Of a DNA stretch of 64,000 nucleotides, positions 1 to 9,322 are shown piece after piece (positions within the stretch are counted from its first letter, which is position 1; the number at the start of each line of letters is the position of its first letter). Position numbers and translations under genes: made by a program. Origin of the DNA: Chitinophagaceae bacterium (GTDB lineage: Bacteria; Bacteroidota; Bacteroidia; Cytophagales; Cytophagaceae); NCBI GenBank assembly GCA_028288365.1, contig JAQBNU010000069.1, forward strand, positions 1 to 64,000, in the 5' to 3' direction. The notes beneath the pieces are model-generated. The model was not told where the DNA came from, made no database searches, and saw nothing but the letters and a program-made list of their open reading frames with translations.

Positions 1-127
1 AGTATATTAAGTATTACAATAACGAAAGAATCAGACTGAACTTAAATGGCATGAGCCCGGTAAAATACCGAGCTCATGCTGAAAATCTTAATTAGTTTTA
101 ACCGTCCAACTTTTGGGGGCTAGTCCA
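1..127 (+). mobile_element. Right end of an IS3-family insertion sequence (truncated by window edge)
   Basis: The window opens inside an insertion sequence. A transposase tail ends at 95, and just beyond it 104-127 reads, on the opposite strand, TGGACTAGCCCCCAAAAG and onward. That fits the terminal inverted repeat of an IS3-family element, which starts with TG on one end and CA on the other. The left end lies outside the window, so completeness, target duplication and copy number cannot be judged. The element stops about 38 bases from the stop codon of the converging T9SS gene and does not interrupt it. The exact outer base of the repeat is inferred. Confidence 0.7.
3..95 (+). CDS. IS3-family transposase, C-terminal fragment
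   Basis: The last 30 codons of an open frame entering from the left read YIKYYNNERI followed by RLNLNGMSPVKYR and a TAG stop. The block of YxxYYNxxRxxxxLxGxSPxxYR is the hallmark C-terminus of the DDE integrase-type transposase (OrfB) of the IS3 family. The catalytic DDE residues lie upstream of the window. Whether the enzyme is intact or made by frameshifting cannot be seen here. The call is firm for the family and silent on activity. Confidence 0.8.
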   Translation, partial: YIKYYNNERIRLNLNGMSPVKYRAHAENLN

Positions 128-165
128 GCTTACCGGCCTTTTTTGTTTTAAGGAGTTTGTATTTA

Positions 166-3100
166 TCAATACACTAAAAAATGTTTTGTTACCTGTAGTG
201 TTGCACTGCTGATCTCCATGAGATAAGCACCTGCGGCTACATTGTTCAACTGTATGGTGTATGTGTTATTGTTTTTTATCGTGTTCAATTCTTTTACCTC
301 TACACCTAAATTACTGTATACACGGATCGTATAGACTTCATCGCTATTCAGTACTATATGGATTTCTTCTTTTGTTGGATTAGGGAAAAGGTAGAAGTCA
401 GTAGAAGTTTGGAACGATACGGTTTGTATCTTACTCCATGTTGAGGTGCCGTCGAAGTCAACTTGTTTCAATCGGTAATAGGAAGTTCCTTTCAACGGTT
501 GTTCATCGATGTACTCGTAATTTGTTACTTGTAAGGTATTCCCTTGCCCTGGTCTGTTACCAATGTCTTCGAAATGGATGCCATCGGCACTGCGTTCCAA
601 AACGAAGCTGGCGTTATTTTTCTCCATCGCTGTTGACCAGGTCAAGACAGCAACTGTATTCTCCGCTTTTGCTTTGAAATAAACGAGTTCAACCGGTAAA
701 GTAAAATTGCAGGTAAACTGAGAAGTACCTTGTGTACCATTCGTAGCGGTGGCGCTGTTGTTGTAAGGAGCAGCAACGGAAACGTGTGTGACGGTCCATA
801 CGCCTCCGGCTACGGTGGTAGTGCCTAAGTATGTTTCTCCCTGACAAGTGGTACACGTCACGTTAGAATAGACATGTATCGTTTCACCATTTGTTCCTGT
901 ACCGGTAGTAGATGTATTGGTTACGCCTGTAATAGCGGGAGAAGCTTTACTGTTGTTGCCGGGACTGGTATTACCGGTACCTCCAAAGAGACCAGCAAAA
1001 TCCAAATCGATTCCCATACCCGCATTACAGAAAATTTTATTTCCAATAAAAGTATTCTTAAGTCCTTGTGTATTGTCTGATACCCCTACTCCTATTCCAA
1101 ACCCATTTCCTAAATCCGGATTTACTCCAGTACCAGTGGTATAAGCGATGGTGTTAGGTTGCAAGGCAGCAAGACCACCGATGGTATTACTGCTTCCATT
1201 GGGAGCACCACCTACACCTTGAATGAACACACCACCATTTTTATTACCCATGGCTGTGGTCCCATTGGCGGCGACTCCAATGAGATTATTATACACTACG
1301 TTACCAGAACCACCGACAAGGTGAATTCCTTCTTCTGAGTTATTGCTGATCAGATTTCCTTCGTTGGCGTTTGCTCTTCCGATAAATCCATTGTTTCCGA
1401 AAATGGAGATGACTCCTGATTGACCATTTCCTCTGGCAAGCGTTCCGGTTACATCTGTTCCGATATAATTTCCGATTACAATAGTACCTGTAATGGGTGT
1501 TCCTGGATCCGCGCTCAATACCACACCTTGTTTACCGTTACTTGATATGAGGTTACAAAGTGCGGTGGTATTACCACCTATCGTTGCATTGTTTGAATAA
1601 ACGATCACGATACCGTTTTCAGAATTTCCTGTTGCCGTTGTGCCATCTACTGCAAGTCCGATATAGTTACCCAAAATTTGAGCGCTGGTGCATCCTCCAT
1701 TGATTACGATACCTGTTCCGTTGCCTACTCCGCCCCAAAGACGGCCGTTGCCAGAGATGATGTTGCGTTCTGCTGTAGTTGTTCCGCCTATGATAAGTCC
1801 GAGGCAATTGTTTAATACAACGACTCCACTTTTGCCATTTCCAAAAGTAGCTGGAGAGCCTGCGCCGCTTGCGTTTGTCCCGATGTAATTATTTTTTACC
1901 AATAGGTTGTTGCAAGCAGTCGTTACCCCATCATAATGGATTCCATCCACATTGTTTCCTGAAATAATATTTCTTGCGGCAACCGTGTTTCCTCCGATTA
2001 AGTGGTTGCTTGAATTGGTATAACCTGAAATGCCATTGCTTCCATTTCCAATGGCTGCTGTGCCTGTAGCGTTCGTACCAATGAAATTACCTTGTATGGT
2101 TGCGTTCGATGCACTTTCCATTTGTATGCCATCCCATGTATTGCCAGAAACGGTATTACTTTCTCCAGCGGCGGTACCGCCTATAGTAGGAGTAGCGGAG
2201 GTTTGCAAATGTATACCGCTTCTGCCATTGGCGATAGCAGCAGAACCAGTTGAAGTGGTACCTACAAAATTTCCTTTGATGATTGGAGTATTAGAATTAA
2301 TCATCAAAAGACCTTCTTCCCCATTTCCTGATAAGGTATTCCCTTGACCGGCTGTTGCTCCGCCGATAATGGCGTTGTCAGAGTTTTCAAAACGTAGACC
2401 GACATACGTATTACCAATAGCAGCTGTACCTGCGGCATTGGTGCCGACTTTATTTCCTCTTACGGTATGACCGCTGGCGTTTATCATATGCAATCCAAAG
2501 TATAAGTTTCCGGATACTACGTTGTTTGTAATCACAGCAGAAGCCGAGTTGTCTATGATGATGCCATGTTCTCCGTTTGAAAGTGCAGCGGTACCTGCCA
2601 AATTGGTACCGATATAATTATTGATGATCTGTATGCCGCTTGATAAATTTACCGCGGAAATCCCAATATGAGTATTGCCTGAAATGATGTTTCTGTCGGC
2701 CGCTGCTGCACCACCGATGATGTTGTTGATGCTGCTATTATCAAGTTGTATGCCGTGCACAGCGTTAGCGATTGCTGCAGTACCTAGAAGATTACATCCT
2801 ATTTTATTTCCTTTTAAGGTATTACTATTGCTGTTCACATTGATTAACACACCGTGTGTGGTATGACCGGAGATGACATTGTTCAGAATAAAATTATTAC
2901 TCGAAGTAATTAAAGAGATACCGAAGAAAGGATTGGAAGCTGCCACTGCATTACCGGCTGCATTCGTTCCTATATAGCAATTTTGGATAGTGATACCATT
3001 TATTCCATTCACTTCTATATTCGCATAATTGGCACCGGCTCGGTTAATGACTAAGCCATCCAAGACGGAATTTGAAGCTCCCGCATTATTAAAAAAGAAT

Positions 3101-3426
3101 ACCCAGTTGATACTCCCACCGCCATTGAGAACAAATGTTCCGGGCGTAGCTATAAGATTTATTTGTCTGGCGAAGGTGGGTAGAGTCGAAGTCAAATTTA
3201 CAGTACCGACGGCTGTTACATTGATGGTATGAGGTCCAACAGCACTGTTCGCCTGGTTGATGCAGTACCTTAGATCTCCACTGGTCCCCGCACCTGCGCC
3301 TGTGTCAGTCAATGCATTTACAGTATAGGTAGTGGCCAATACATGTGCAGACATCAAAAAAATGCAATATATTGGTAAAAACATACTTATAAATCGATTG
3401 CAAAAAACAGAGTAGAGTTTTTTCAT
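166..3426 (-). CDS. Secreted right-handed beta-helix protein with T9SS type A sorting domain
   Basis: This 1086-residue protein has a signal peptide (about residues 1-31, ending near SAHVLA). A long parallel beta-helix region follows, with about ten repeats of the pattern IGTN-x-x-GTAAIGN, then GI, IGG and NIISGN, over roughly residues 150-760. Residues about 890-1000 (LPVELVYFKAKAEN onward) resemble the Ig-like segment that often precedes T9SS tails. The last 73 residues begin FPNPTKEE and form a type A sorting domain, so export through the outer membrane by type IX secretion and anchoring or release at the surface is likely. Beta-helix proteins of this type act as adhesins or polysaccharide-binding proteins or lyases; no catalytic site was recognised. 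The gene ends 38 bases from the IS end. Confidence 0.85.
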   Translation of the reverse strand: MKKLYSVFCNRFISMFLPIYCIFLMSAHVLATTYTVNALTDTGAGAGTSGDLRYCINQANSAVGPHTINVTAVGTVNLTSTLPTFARQINLIATPGTFVLNGGGSINWVFFFNNAGASNSVLDGLVINRAGANYANIEVNGINGITIQNCYIGTNAAGNAVAASNPFFGISLITSSNNFILNNVISGHTTHGVLINVNSNSNTLKGNKIGCNLLGTAAIANAVHGIQLDNSSINNIIGGAAAADRNIISGNTHIGISAVNLSSGIQIINNYIGTNLAGTAALSNGEHGIIIDNSASAVITNNVVSGNLYFGLHMINASGHTVRGNKVGTNAAGTAAIGNTYVGLRFENSDNAIIGGATAGQGNTLSGNGEEGLLMINSNTPIIKGNFVGTTSTGSAAIANGRSGIHLQTSATPTIGGTAAGESNTVSGNTWDGIQMESASNATIQGNFIGTNATGTAAIGNGSNGISGYTNSSNHLIGGNTVAARNIISGNNVDGIHYDGVTTACNNLLVKNNYIGTNASGAGSPATFGNGKSGVVVLNNCLGLIIGGTTTAERNIISGNGRLWGGVGNGTGIVINGGCTSAQILGNYIGLAVDGTTATGNSENGIVIVYSNNATIGGNTTALCNLISSNGKQGVVLSADPGTPITGTIVIGNYIGTDVTGTLARGNGQSGVISIFGNNGFIGRANANEGNLISNNSEEGIHLVGGSGNVVYNNLIGVAANGTTAMGNKNGGVFIQGVGGAPNGSSNTIGGLAALQPNTIAYTTGTGVNPDLGNGFGIGVGVSDNTQGLKNTFIGNKIFCNAGMGIDLDFAGLFGGTGNTSPGNNSKASPAITGVTNTSTTGTGTNGETIHVYSNVTCTTCQGETYLGTTTVAGGVWTVTHVSVAAPYNNSATATNGTQGTSQFTCNFTLPVELVYFKAKAENTVAVLTWSTAMEKNNASFVLERSADGIHFEDIGNRPGQGNTLQVTNYEYIDEQPLKGTSYYRLKQVDFDGTSTWSKIQTVSFQTSTDFYLFPNPTKEEIHIVLNSDEVYTIRVYSNLGVEVKELNTIKNNNTYTIQLNNVAAGAYLMEISSATLQVTKHFLVY

Positions 3427-4134
3427 AAGAGTAAAGGTGTTATGTAATGCAAATATGAAATTGATTCATTGCAAAAGCAAAAAGTAACTCGCTTTTTTAT
3501 TTATAACTAACTGATAATGAGATGCATGTTAGTAGTTTCAATGCGTTTACTTAGCATTTGCAAAGAAGAAAAAAGTCTCTTGGCTTCTGATAGAAAAGGA
3601 TTGGAGAAAAAGTGTCGAATATATTTTATCACTTAAATCGCACTAATTTTTTATTTAAAATAATTTATTTCCTATTTTTTTATTACACGATAAAAAATAC
3701 TTAAAAAGAGAACCTATTTCGCCTTTGATAATGACTTTATGCAATAAACAGGGTGAAAAATAGATCTGTTTTTTCATATAGTTATTGTTTTTCATAAAGG
3801 TCAATTCTTTTTTTAACCTGAAAACTTCTTTTGAAGAATACATCTGGAGCTACAAAAGCGTTGTATGAGATCTTCTACAACTATTTCTACTGTTCTCAAA
3901 GAGGGAATCGAAATCTACAGTTGCACCTTAGAGAGAGAAATTTTTTGCTGGTGCAGTGTTCTCTAAAATGATGCGTAAGAACTTTCTATTCACACAAATA
4001 CGGCTTAAAGCTTGTTGCTCACGTTGGTAAAGGTTGAGCGCTAAACAAACGTCCGTGTTCACTGCACCATAAAGAGAGAGGCATAGTAATTGTAAAATTT
4101 GAACAAAGTAATTTTTACAATTAAAAAAATAAGA
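3427..4134. other. AT-rich gene-free stretch of about 700 bases
   Basis: Nothing here is a convincing gene. A 62-codon minus-strand frame (3655-3843) is AT-rich with no recognisable motif. A minus-strand frame at 3928-4203 runs into the MscS coding start. Two imperfect direct repeats, TGCACC(T/A)TA(G/A)AGAGAGA, lie at 3921-3938 and 4062-4079, and a 10 bp inverted repeat TGGTGCAGTG / CACTGCACCA lies at 3949-3958 and 4060-4069. The stretch must also hold the promoters of the flanking divergent genes, which I could not place with confidence. Confidence 0.5.
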
Positions 4135-4977
4135 ATGCCGATAGCGAATGAAGTAACAGAGTTCAAAAGCTGGACAACCATCATCATGGAGAAGTTGCAG
4201 CATTGGACGATTTCCTTTATTGATATGCTTCCCAATATAGTATTGGCCGCGATTGTTTTTACCGTGTTCGTTTTATCAGCACGTTTAATTAGAAATTTCC
4301 TTGCTAAAATTTTATCAAGGGCTACTCATCATTCCTCTGTTAGTAATTTATTTTCAGCGCTTGCTTACCTCTTGATCCTTTCCATCGGACTTTTTACAGC
4401 GCTTAGTATTTTGCAATTGAACAAAGCGGTTTCTTCTTTATTAGCAGGAGCCGGGATCATAGGTCTGGCCTTGGGTTTTGCTTTCCAGGATCTTACTGCC
4501 AATTTTATCTCTGGCATTTTTATGGTTTTCAAAAGACCATTTGAAGCAGGTGATATTTTGGAAACCAACGATTGTAAAGGACATGTGGAAGAGATTCAAT
4601 TGAGGACAACGACCATCTATACTTATGATGGTTTGCATGTAACAATTCCTAACAAAGATATTTTTCAAAAGCTATTTATTAATCATTCAAAAAGTGATCA
4701 GCGGAGAATAGAGTTTGCTTTCAATATACCGCATGTGCAGGACTTGGATAAAATCCTTGAAAAGACAATAGAGACGCTGGAGAAATTTAGTTTTTTATCA
4801 AAAGATAAAATACATGTTCGCTATTCTGAAATAGGAGATACAACGGTAAAACTTAACATTTGGTTTTGGGTTTCTCAAAATGGTAATCCAAAATACCTGG
4901 ACGCTAAGAACCAAGCTATACTAGCCATTATACATACCTACAAACAAGAAGGAGTTATAGTGGTTCCTTCATCATAA
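4135..4977 (+). CDS. Small-conductance mechanosensitive ion channel (MscS family)
   Basis: This inner-membrane channel opens on membrane tension to release solutes during osmotic downshock. The protein has three predicted membrane segments. It then has the glycine/alanine-rich pore helix AGAGIIGLALGFAFQDLTAN that typifies MscS, followed by the beta domain (FKRPFEAGDIL, IPNKDIF) and the alpha/beta cytoplasmic cage. It is near 280 residues, as in E. coli MscS. ATG codons at 4135 and 4186 are both possible; the second (MEKLQHW) starts right before the first membrane helix. There is also a TTG in frame at 4099, judged less likely. The gene is followed after 31 bases by the alpha-amylase gene. Confidence 0.93.
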   Translation: MPIANEVTEFKSWTTIIMEKLQHWTISFIDMLPNIVLAAIVFTVFVLSARLIRNFLAKILSRATHHSSVSNLFSALAYLLILSIGLFTALSILQLNKAVSSLLAGAGIIGLALGFAFQDLTANFISGIFMVFKRPFEAGDILETNDCKGHVEEIQLRTTTIYTYDGLHVTIPNKDIFQKLFINHSKSDQRRIEFAFNIPHVQDLDKILEKTIETLEKFSFLSKDKIHVRYSEIGDTTVKLNIWFWVSQNGNPKYLDAKNQAILAIIHTYKQEGVIVVPSS

Positions 4978-5008
4978 ATTTTAATTCACGATTATAATCT
5001 TTCATACG

Positions 5009-6502
5009 ATGACTCCTAACGAAACGATCATGCAATTTTTTCATTGGTACTATCCGGCTGATGGTAGCTTATGGAACAAGTTAAAAGAAGAAGCACCAAA
5101 GCTGAAAGAAATGGGAATTACTACTCTTTGGTTGCCCCCTGCTTATAAATCCTGTGAAGGCGGTTATGGCGTAGGTTATGGCGTATATGATTTGTTTGAT
5201 CTTGGAGAATTTGATCAGCAAGGATCTGTGCGAACAAAATACGGGACAAAAGATGAATATGTACAAGCAGTAGAAGCTGCTCATCAAAACGAATTAAAAG
5301 TGATTGTTGATGTAGTACTTAATCATAGGATGGGTGCAGACGAAACGGAAAAGGTATTGGTGCAGGATCAGGATGCACACGATCGCTTAAAAAAGGTAGG
5401 AGAGCCCTATGAAAGAGAAATTTTAGACAAGTATACTTTTCCGGGAAGAAAAGGAAAATACTCTCAATACATCTGGGACTTCCAAAGTTTCAGTGGCGTG
5501 AATGATAAGGATGATCTTGGGAACAACGAACATTTTTATCGTGTGATACATGATCAATACGGCGATAATTGGGACGAGTCGGTGCTGGGTAAAGAAAATG
5601 GAAATTTCGATTACCTCATGGGTTGTGATGTGGACTTTAGAAATCCTGCGGTAAGAGAAGAATTGAAAAACTGGTTGAGCTGGTATTATGACCTGATTAA
5701 ATTTGATGGTATACGACTGGACGCTATCAAACACATGAATCCTTATGTGATCAATGAATTGCTGGATTATACACACAACATTGCGAATAAACCTTTATTG
5801 AATGTAGCGGAAGAATGGACACAAGACATTGGTGAATTGCTCCACTACAAAGAAATATCTCAAGGGCGTGTACAAATGTTTGATGTGCCTTTGCATTATC
5901 ATTTCAACGAGGCTTCTCTTGCCGGTAATCAATATGACATCCGTCGATTGTTTGATAACACATTGATGCAGCAGTCTCCGGATCGTTGCATTTCTTTCGT
6001 AGAAAATCACGATACGCAACCCCTGCAAATGCTGGAGTCGCCGGTTGACTTCTGGTTCAAACCTTTGGCTAACGCAATCATCTTGTTGAGAGAGCAAGGA
6101 ATACCTTGTGTGTTTTATACTTCTTTTTACGGAGCGAAATACACAGACAAAGGCAAAGACGGACAAGAGCACGAAGTAGAGCTTGTACCAGTGCCGCACT
6201 TGTATGAAATGATTAAAGTAAGACGCTACCTGTCTTACGGTTTTCAGAGAGATTATTTCGATCATCCCAATACGATTGGATGGACAAGAGAAGGAATAGG
6301 TGAATTTGAAAATTCAGGATGCGCTGTCGTATTGACCAATGGCAGCGAGGGCTATAAAGATATGGAACTAGGTAAGCGACATGCCGGACAAACATTTATA
6401 GATGTTACAAAAAACAGACAGGAAGAAATTACCATCAATGAAGACGGCTGGGCAAGGTTTACTGTAAATGGGAGATCGGTATCAGTGTGGATTAGAAAGT
6501 AA
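5009..6502 (+). CDS. Cytoplasmic alpha-amylase, glycoside hydrolase family 13 (GH13_5-like)
   Basis: The enzyme hydrolyses internal alpha-1,4 bonds of starch, glycogen or maltodextrins. The 497-residue protein has no signal peptide, so it should act in the cytoplasm. The conserved GH13 regions are visible: DVVLNH near residue 100, GIRLDAIKH with nucleophile Asp238, VAEEW with the acid/base Glu near 268, and ENHDTQ with Asp335. The opening MTPNETIMQFFHWYYPADG and the length match the liquefying/cytoplasmic subfamily 5 seen in Bacillus and E. coli AmyA. The next gene starts 4 bases after the stop, suggesting co-transcription. No glycogen or maltose gene cluster surrounds it. Confidence in family is high; the natural substrate is inferred. 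Confidence 0.95.
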   Translation: MTPNETIMQFFHWYYPADGSLWNKLKEEAPKLKEMGITTLWLPPAYKSCEGGYGVGYGVYDLFDLGEFDQQGSVRTKYGTKDEYVQAVEAAHQNELKVIVDVVLNHRMGADETEKVLVQDQDAHDRLKKVGEPYEREILDKYTFPGRKGKYSQYIWDFQSFSGVNDKDDLGNNEHFYRVIHDQYGDNWDESVLGKENGNFDYLMGCDVDFRNPAVREELKNWLSWYYDLIKFDGIRLDAIKHMNPYVINELLDYTHNIANKPLLNVAEEWTQDIGELLHYKEISQGRVQMFDVPLHYHFNEASLAGNQYDIRRLFDNTLMQQSPDRCISFVENHDTQPLQMLESPVDFWFKPLANAIILLREQGIPCVFYTSFYGAKYTDKGKDGQEHEVELVPVPHLYEMIKVRRYLSYGFQRDYFDHPNTIGWTREGIGEFENSGCAVVLTNGSEGYKDMELGKRHAGQTFIDVTKNRQEEITINEDGWARFTVNGRSVSVWIRK

Positions 6503-6506
6503 AGAG

Positions 6507-7418
6507 ATGAATGGGAAGTTATTGATGGATTTAGCCTGGAGCAAATCCATTGAAGTGTATCATCCGGATATATGTCACATTTTGCGAATGTCTGCTAATC
6601 CTGTACAACTCGCTACAGGATTGGGATTCGCGGAAGGGTTGTTGTGGCATAAAGGTGGGTACTTGCTTTTCAGCGATTTAATAAAAAATAAAATATTCAA
6701 ATATACTAAGCAGCAAGGCCTGGAAGTGTTTCTTGATCACAGTGGTTTAACAGGTGAAATCACTGTAGACCATTCACATCACATAGGATCTAATGCCATT
6801 GCATATGATCAAGAGGGGAATTTGGTTTTTTGTCAACAAGGAAATCATGCCATCGCGAGATTAAAAAAAGACGGATCGATAGAAACTGTTGTGAATGAAT
6901 TTGAAGGGATACGTCTGAATAGCCCGAATGATCTGGTATCTGGTCCAGATGGAAGTATTTATTTTACCGATCCGCCTTATGGATTACGTGGTCAGGAAAT
7001 CAGACCAGATATAGCACAGCCTGTAGCTGGCGTTTACCGTTGGTTCAACGGTATGTTAGAATTGATGGCGATTGATTTTTATTTCCCTAATGGAATTTGT
7101 TTTTCTCCCGACTACCATTATTTGTACGTAGGTTCTACTAAAGAAGAAGAAAGAATGATTCGTCGTTATGAAGTAGAAAATGGAAAATTAAAGAATGGAA
7201 GTGTATTTATTCAGGAAAATGCGAATGGTATTCGAACCGATAAAAGAGGGAATCTATTTTTGGCAACAGCTGCCGGTGTGCGTATCTATTCTCCGGAAGG
7301 AATAAAATTAGGTATGATCAAAATTCCTTCCACGGTGACTAGTGTCTGTGTAGAAGGAAACACGCTGTATATAGCGACACCGCATAAGTTGTACAAGTTT
7401 GCATTGCGAAGCAAATGA
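6507..7418 (+). CDS. SMP-30/gluconolactonase/LRE family protein
   Basis: This is a predicted six-bladed beta-propeller of about 303 residues. Motifs include EGLLW near the start, SPNDLVSGPDGSIYFTDPPYG in the middle with the metal-site Asn/Asp, and FPNGICFSPD. Members are metal-dependent lactonases, such as gluconolactonases, but also hydrolyse other lactones. A longer frame opens at 6468 inside the amylase gene. I prefer ATG 6507, 4 bases after the amylase stop, because it leaves no overlap and gives a normal N-terminus. Co-transcription with the amylase suggests a sugar-related role, but no direct pathway partner is present. The substrate is unknown. Confidence 0.85.
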   Translation: MNGKLLMDLAWSKSIEVYHPDICHILRMSANPVQLATGLGFAEGLLWHKGGYLLFSDLIKNKIFKYTKQQGLEVFLDHSGLTGEITVDHSHHIGSNAIAYDQEGNLVFCQQGNHAIARLKKDGSIETVVNEFEGIRLNSPNDLVSGPDGSIYFTDPPYGLRGQEIRPDIAQPVAGVYRWFNGMLELMAIDFYFPNGICFSPDYHYLYVGSTKEEERMIRRYEVENGKLKNGSVFIQENANGIRTDKRGNLFLATAAGVRIYSPEGIKLGMIKIPSTVTSVCVEGNTLYIATPHKLYKFALRSK

Positions 7419-7443
7419 AAAGAGAGATGAGAAATCTGAAATC

Positions 7444-7480
7444 AGAGATCAGGTATAAAACCGTTTCAATTCTGATCTCT
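7444..7480. terminator. Possible bidirectional terminator hairpin
   Basis: A perfect 9 bp inverted repeat (AGAGATCAG at 7444-7452 and CTGATCTCT at 7472-7480) with a 19-base loop lies between the converging lactonase-like and ABC exporter genes. No clear T-tract follows on either strand, so function as a terminator is inferred from position only. Confidence 0.35.
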
Positions 7481-7482
7481 CA

Positions 7483-9231
7483 CTATATTCTTGCCTGGTA
7501 CGTATACAGATCAAAGTACCTTCCTTTTTTCTCTATCAACTCTTCGTGTTGGCCTTGCTCTTGTATGCGTCCGCTTTCGATGACGAGTATTTGTGTGGCT
7601 TGTCGAATGGTACTTAATCTGTGTGCGATGACAAAAGTTGTTCTTCCTTTCATCAATTCCGCTAAACTTTTTTGAATCAATGCTTCACTCTCCGTATCCA
7701 GGTTGGATGTTGCTTCGTCCAATATGATAATTTTAGGATCAGCTAGTATAGCACGTGCAATGGCTATGCGTTGTCTTTGTCCGCCAGAAAGTTTGACGCC
7801 TCGTTCTCCAATCACTGTGTCGAGGCCTTCTTCAAAGCGGTCCGTAAATTCGTTGACATAAGCTGCGTGCACCGCAGCATTCAGTTGTTCTAGTGTAGCA
7901 TGTGGTCTCGGGAATAAAATATTTTCGCGAATCGTGCCTTCAAATAAGAAATCATCTTGCAGTACGACACCTAAATGACGGCGGTAACTTGTCAAACTTA
8001 CTTTAGATAAATCGATACCATCCAATGTAACCAAACCTGAATCCGGAGTTAAGAACGTTGCAGCAAGTCCGGCAATCGTTGACTTACCCGATCCGGAAGT
8101 GCCGACCAGCGCGGTGACTGAACCGGATGGTGCGTTGAAGCTTACGTTGTGTAATACTTCTTTTCCTTCCTGGTAGGCAAAAGAAACATTGTCGAATTTG
8201 ATGTTACCGCTGATTTCTTTCAGTTTTATGGTTCGTACGGTTTCATCGTCTTCGGGTTGCATGTTCATGATTTCTTCTGTACGATCCAGACCGGCAAAGG
8301 CTTCAGTCATCTGACTTCCGATGTCGCTCATTTGTACAATGGGTGCAATCATGAAACCAAGATATAGAGTGAAGGAAAGAAATTCTCCAAACGTCATGCT
8401 GCCGTCAATCATGTTGTAACCGCCCATGCCCATGATGCCTGTAGTTGCCATGCCGAGTAGGAAAGTAGCAGAACTTGTAAGAATCGCTGTTGACGTTAAA
8501 CTTTTCTTCACGTTGTCAAACAAACGTTCAGCACCTTTGAAGAAAATATGATTCTCCTGTTGCTCGGCATTGAATCCTTTGATGACACGGATACCATTTA
8601 ACGTTTCTGTCAATCGACCGGTGACTTCAGCGTTGATGATGCTACGGTTTTTAAAGATGGGACGTATGTAACCAAAAGCTTTCATCGCGATGAAAGCAAA
8701 AATGGAAACAGGAAGCAAGACATACAAAGTCATCAGTGGACTGATCTTGATGAGCAACACCAAAGAAATAATAGCAGTCAATGTTCCCCCTACCAACTGT
8801 ACCAATCCTGTACCGATCAAATTTCTGACACCCTCTACGTCGCTCATGATGCGAGATACCAATGCACCGGATTTATTGTTGTCAAAATAACTGATGGGTA
8901 AAGAGAGAATTTTCTTTTGTACCTGCACACGCAATTTTGAAATGAGCAATTGTGCTTCTACGCTCAAGAGTCTTGTCAGCAAAAAAGAAGAAGTCGCCTG
9001 AACAAATATGGCGGAGCCTACGATGAGTAATAAAATTTGTAGAGCATGTGTGTCATGAGTAGGAATCACGACATCAATTAAATTTTTACTCTGCCAAGGC
9101 AACACCAGACTGGCCAGGCGGCTGATTACAATTAAAACCAGACCGATGGCGATTTTTTTTCTTCTTGGCCAGATGATCGTTTTGAATGCCTGACCTATGG
9201 TTACTTTGTGTTTTTTCTTTTGTTCTGTCAT
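7483..9231 (-). CDS. ABC exporter, fused permease and ATPase (MsbA/LmrA type)
   Basis: This half-transporter of 582 residues would work as a homodimer in the inner membrane to export lipids, drugs or peptides. An N-terminal six-helix ABC transmembrane type 1 domain (about residues 20-320) precedes an ATPase domain. The ATPase has Walker A GTSGSGKST near residue 377, signature LSGGQRQRIAIARA near 480, Walker B IIILDEATSNLD and the H-loop AHRLS. The gene stands alone, converging with the lactonase-like gene. A GATCAGTGAT motif at 9252-9263, 20-30 bases upstream of its start, resembles the short repeat found before three other genes in the window. The substrate cannot be told from the sequence. 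Confidence 0.93.
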   Translation of the reverse strand: MTEQKKKHKVTIGQAFKTIIWPRRKKIAIGLVLIVISRLASLVLPWQSKNLIDVVIPTHDTHALQILLLIVGSAIFVQATSSFLLTRLLSVEAQLLISKLRVQVQKKILSLPISYFDNNKSGALVSRIMSDVEGVRNLIGTGLVQLVGGTLTAIISLVLLIKISPLMTLYVLLPVSIFAFIAMKAFGYIRPIFKNRSIINAEVTGRLTETLNGIRVIKGFNAEQQENHIFFKGAERLFDNVKKSLTSTAILTSSATFLLGMATTGIMGMGGYNMIDGSMTFGEFLSFTLYLGFMIAPIVQMSDIGSQMTEAFAGLDRTEEIMNMQPEDDETVRTIKLKEISGNIKFDNVSFAYQEGKEVLHNVSFNAPSGSVTALVGTSGSGKSTIAGLAATFLTPDSGLVTLDGIDLSKVSLTSYRRHLGVVLQDDFLFEGTIRENILFPRPHATLEQLNAAVHAAYVNEFTDRFEEGLDTVIGERGVKLSGGQRQRIAIARAILADPKIIILDEATSNLDTESEALIQKSLAELMKGRTTFVIAHRLSTIRQATQILVIESGRIQEQGQHEELIEKKGRYFDLYTYQARI

Positions 9232-9322
9232 GGGTGGTTGAAAAATGAATTCTGATCAGTGATATGTACGTATAGTATTAGGACGAATGAAGTGGTATAA
9301 TATTTTATAGATTAAATCAATC

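Noticed and set aside
3655-3843. 62-codon minus-strand frame in the gap before mscS
   Set aside because: AT-rich, low-complexity Lys/Phe/Asn composition, no known motif and no partner gene; chance frame is more likely.
3928-4203. 91-codon minus-strand frame overlapping the mscS start
   Set aside because: Its only start lies inside the mscS coding sequence on the other strand, and its product has no recognisable pattern.
5009-7418. Polysaccharide utilisation locus around the amylase
   Set aside because: No SusC/SusD pair, no regulator and no secreted glycosidase nearby; the amylase lacks a signal peptide.
7415-7675. 86-codon plus-strand frame after the lactonase-like gene
   Set aside because: It runs into the antisense of the ABC exporter C-terminus and would overlap that well-supported gene; no motif.
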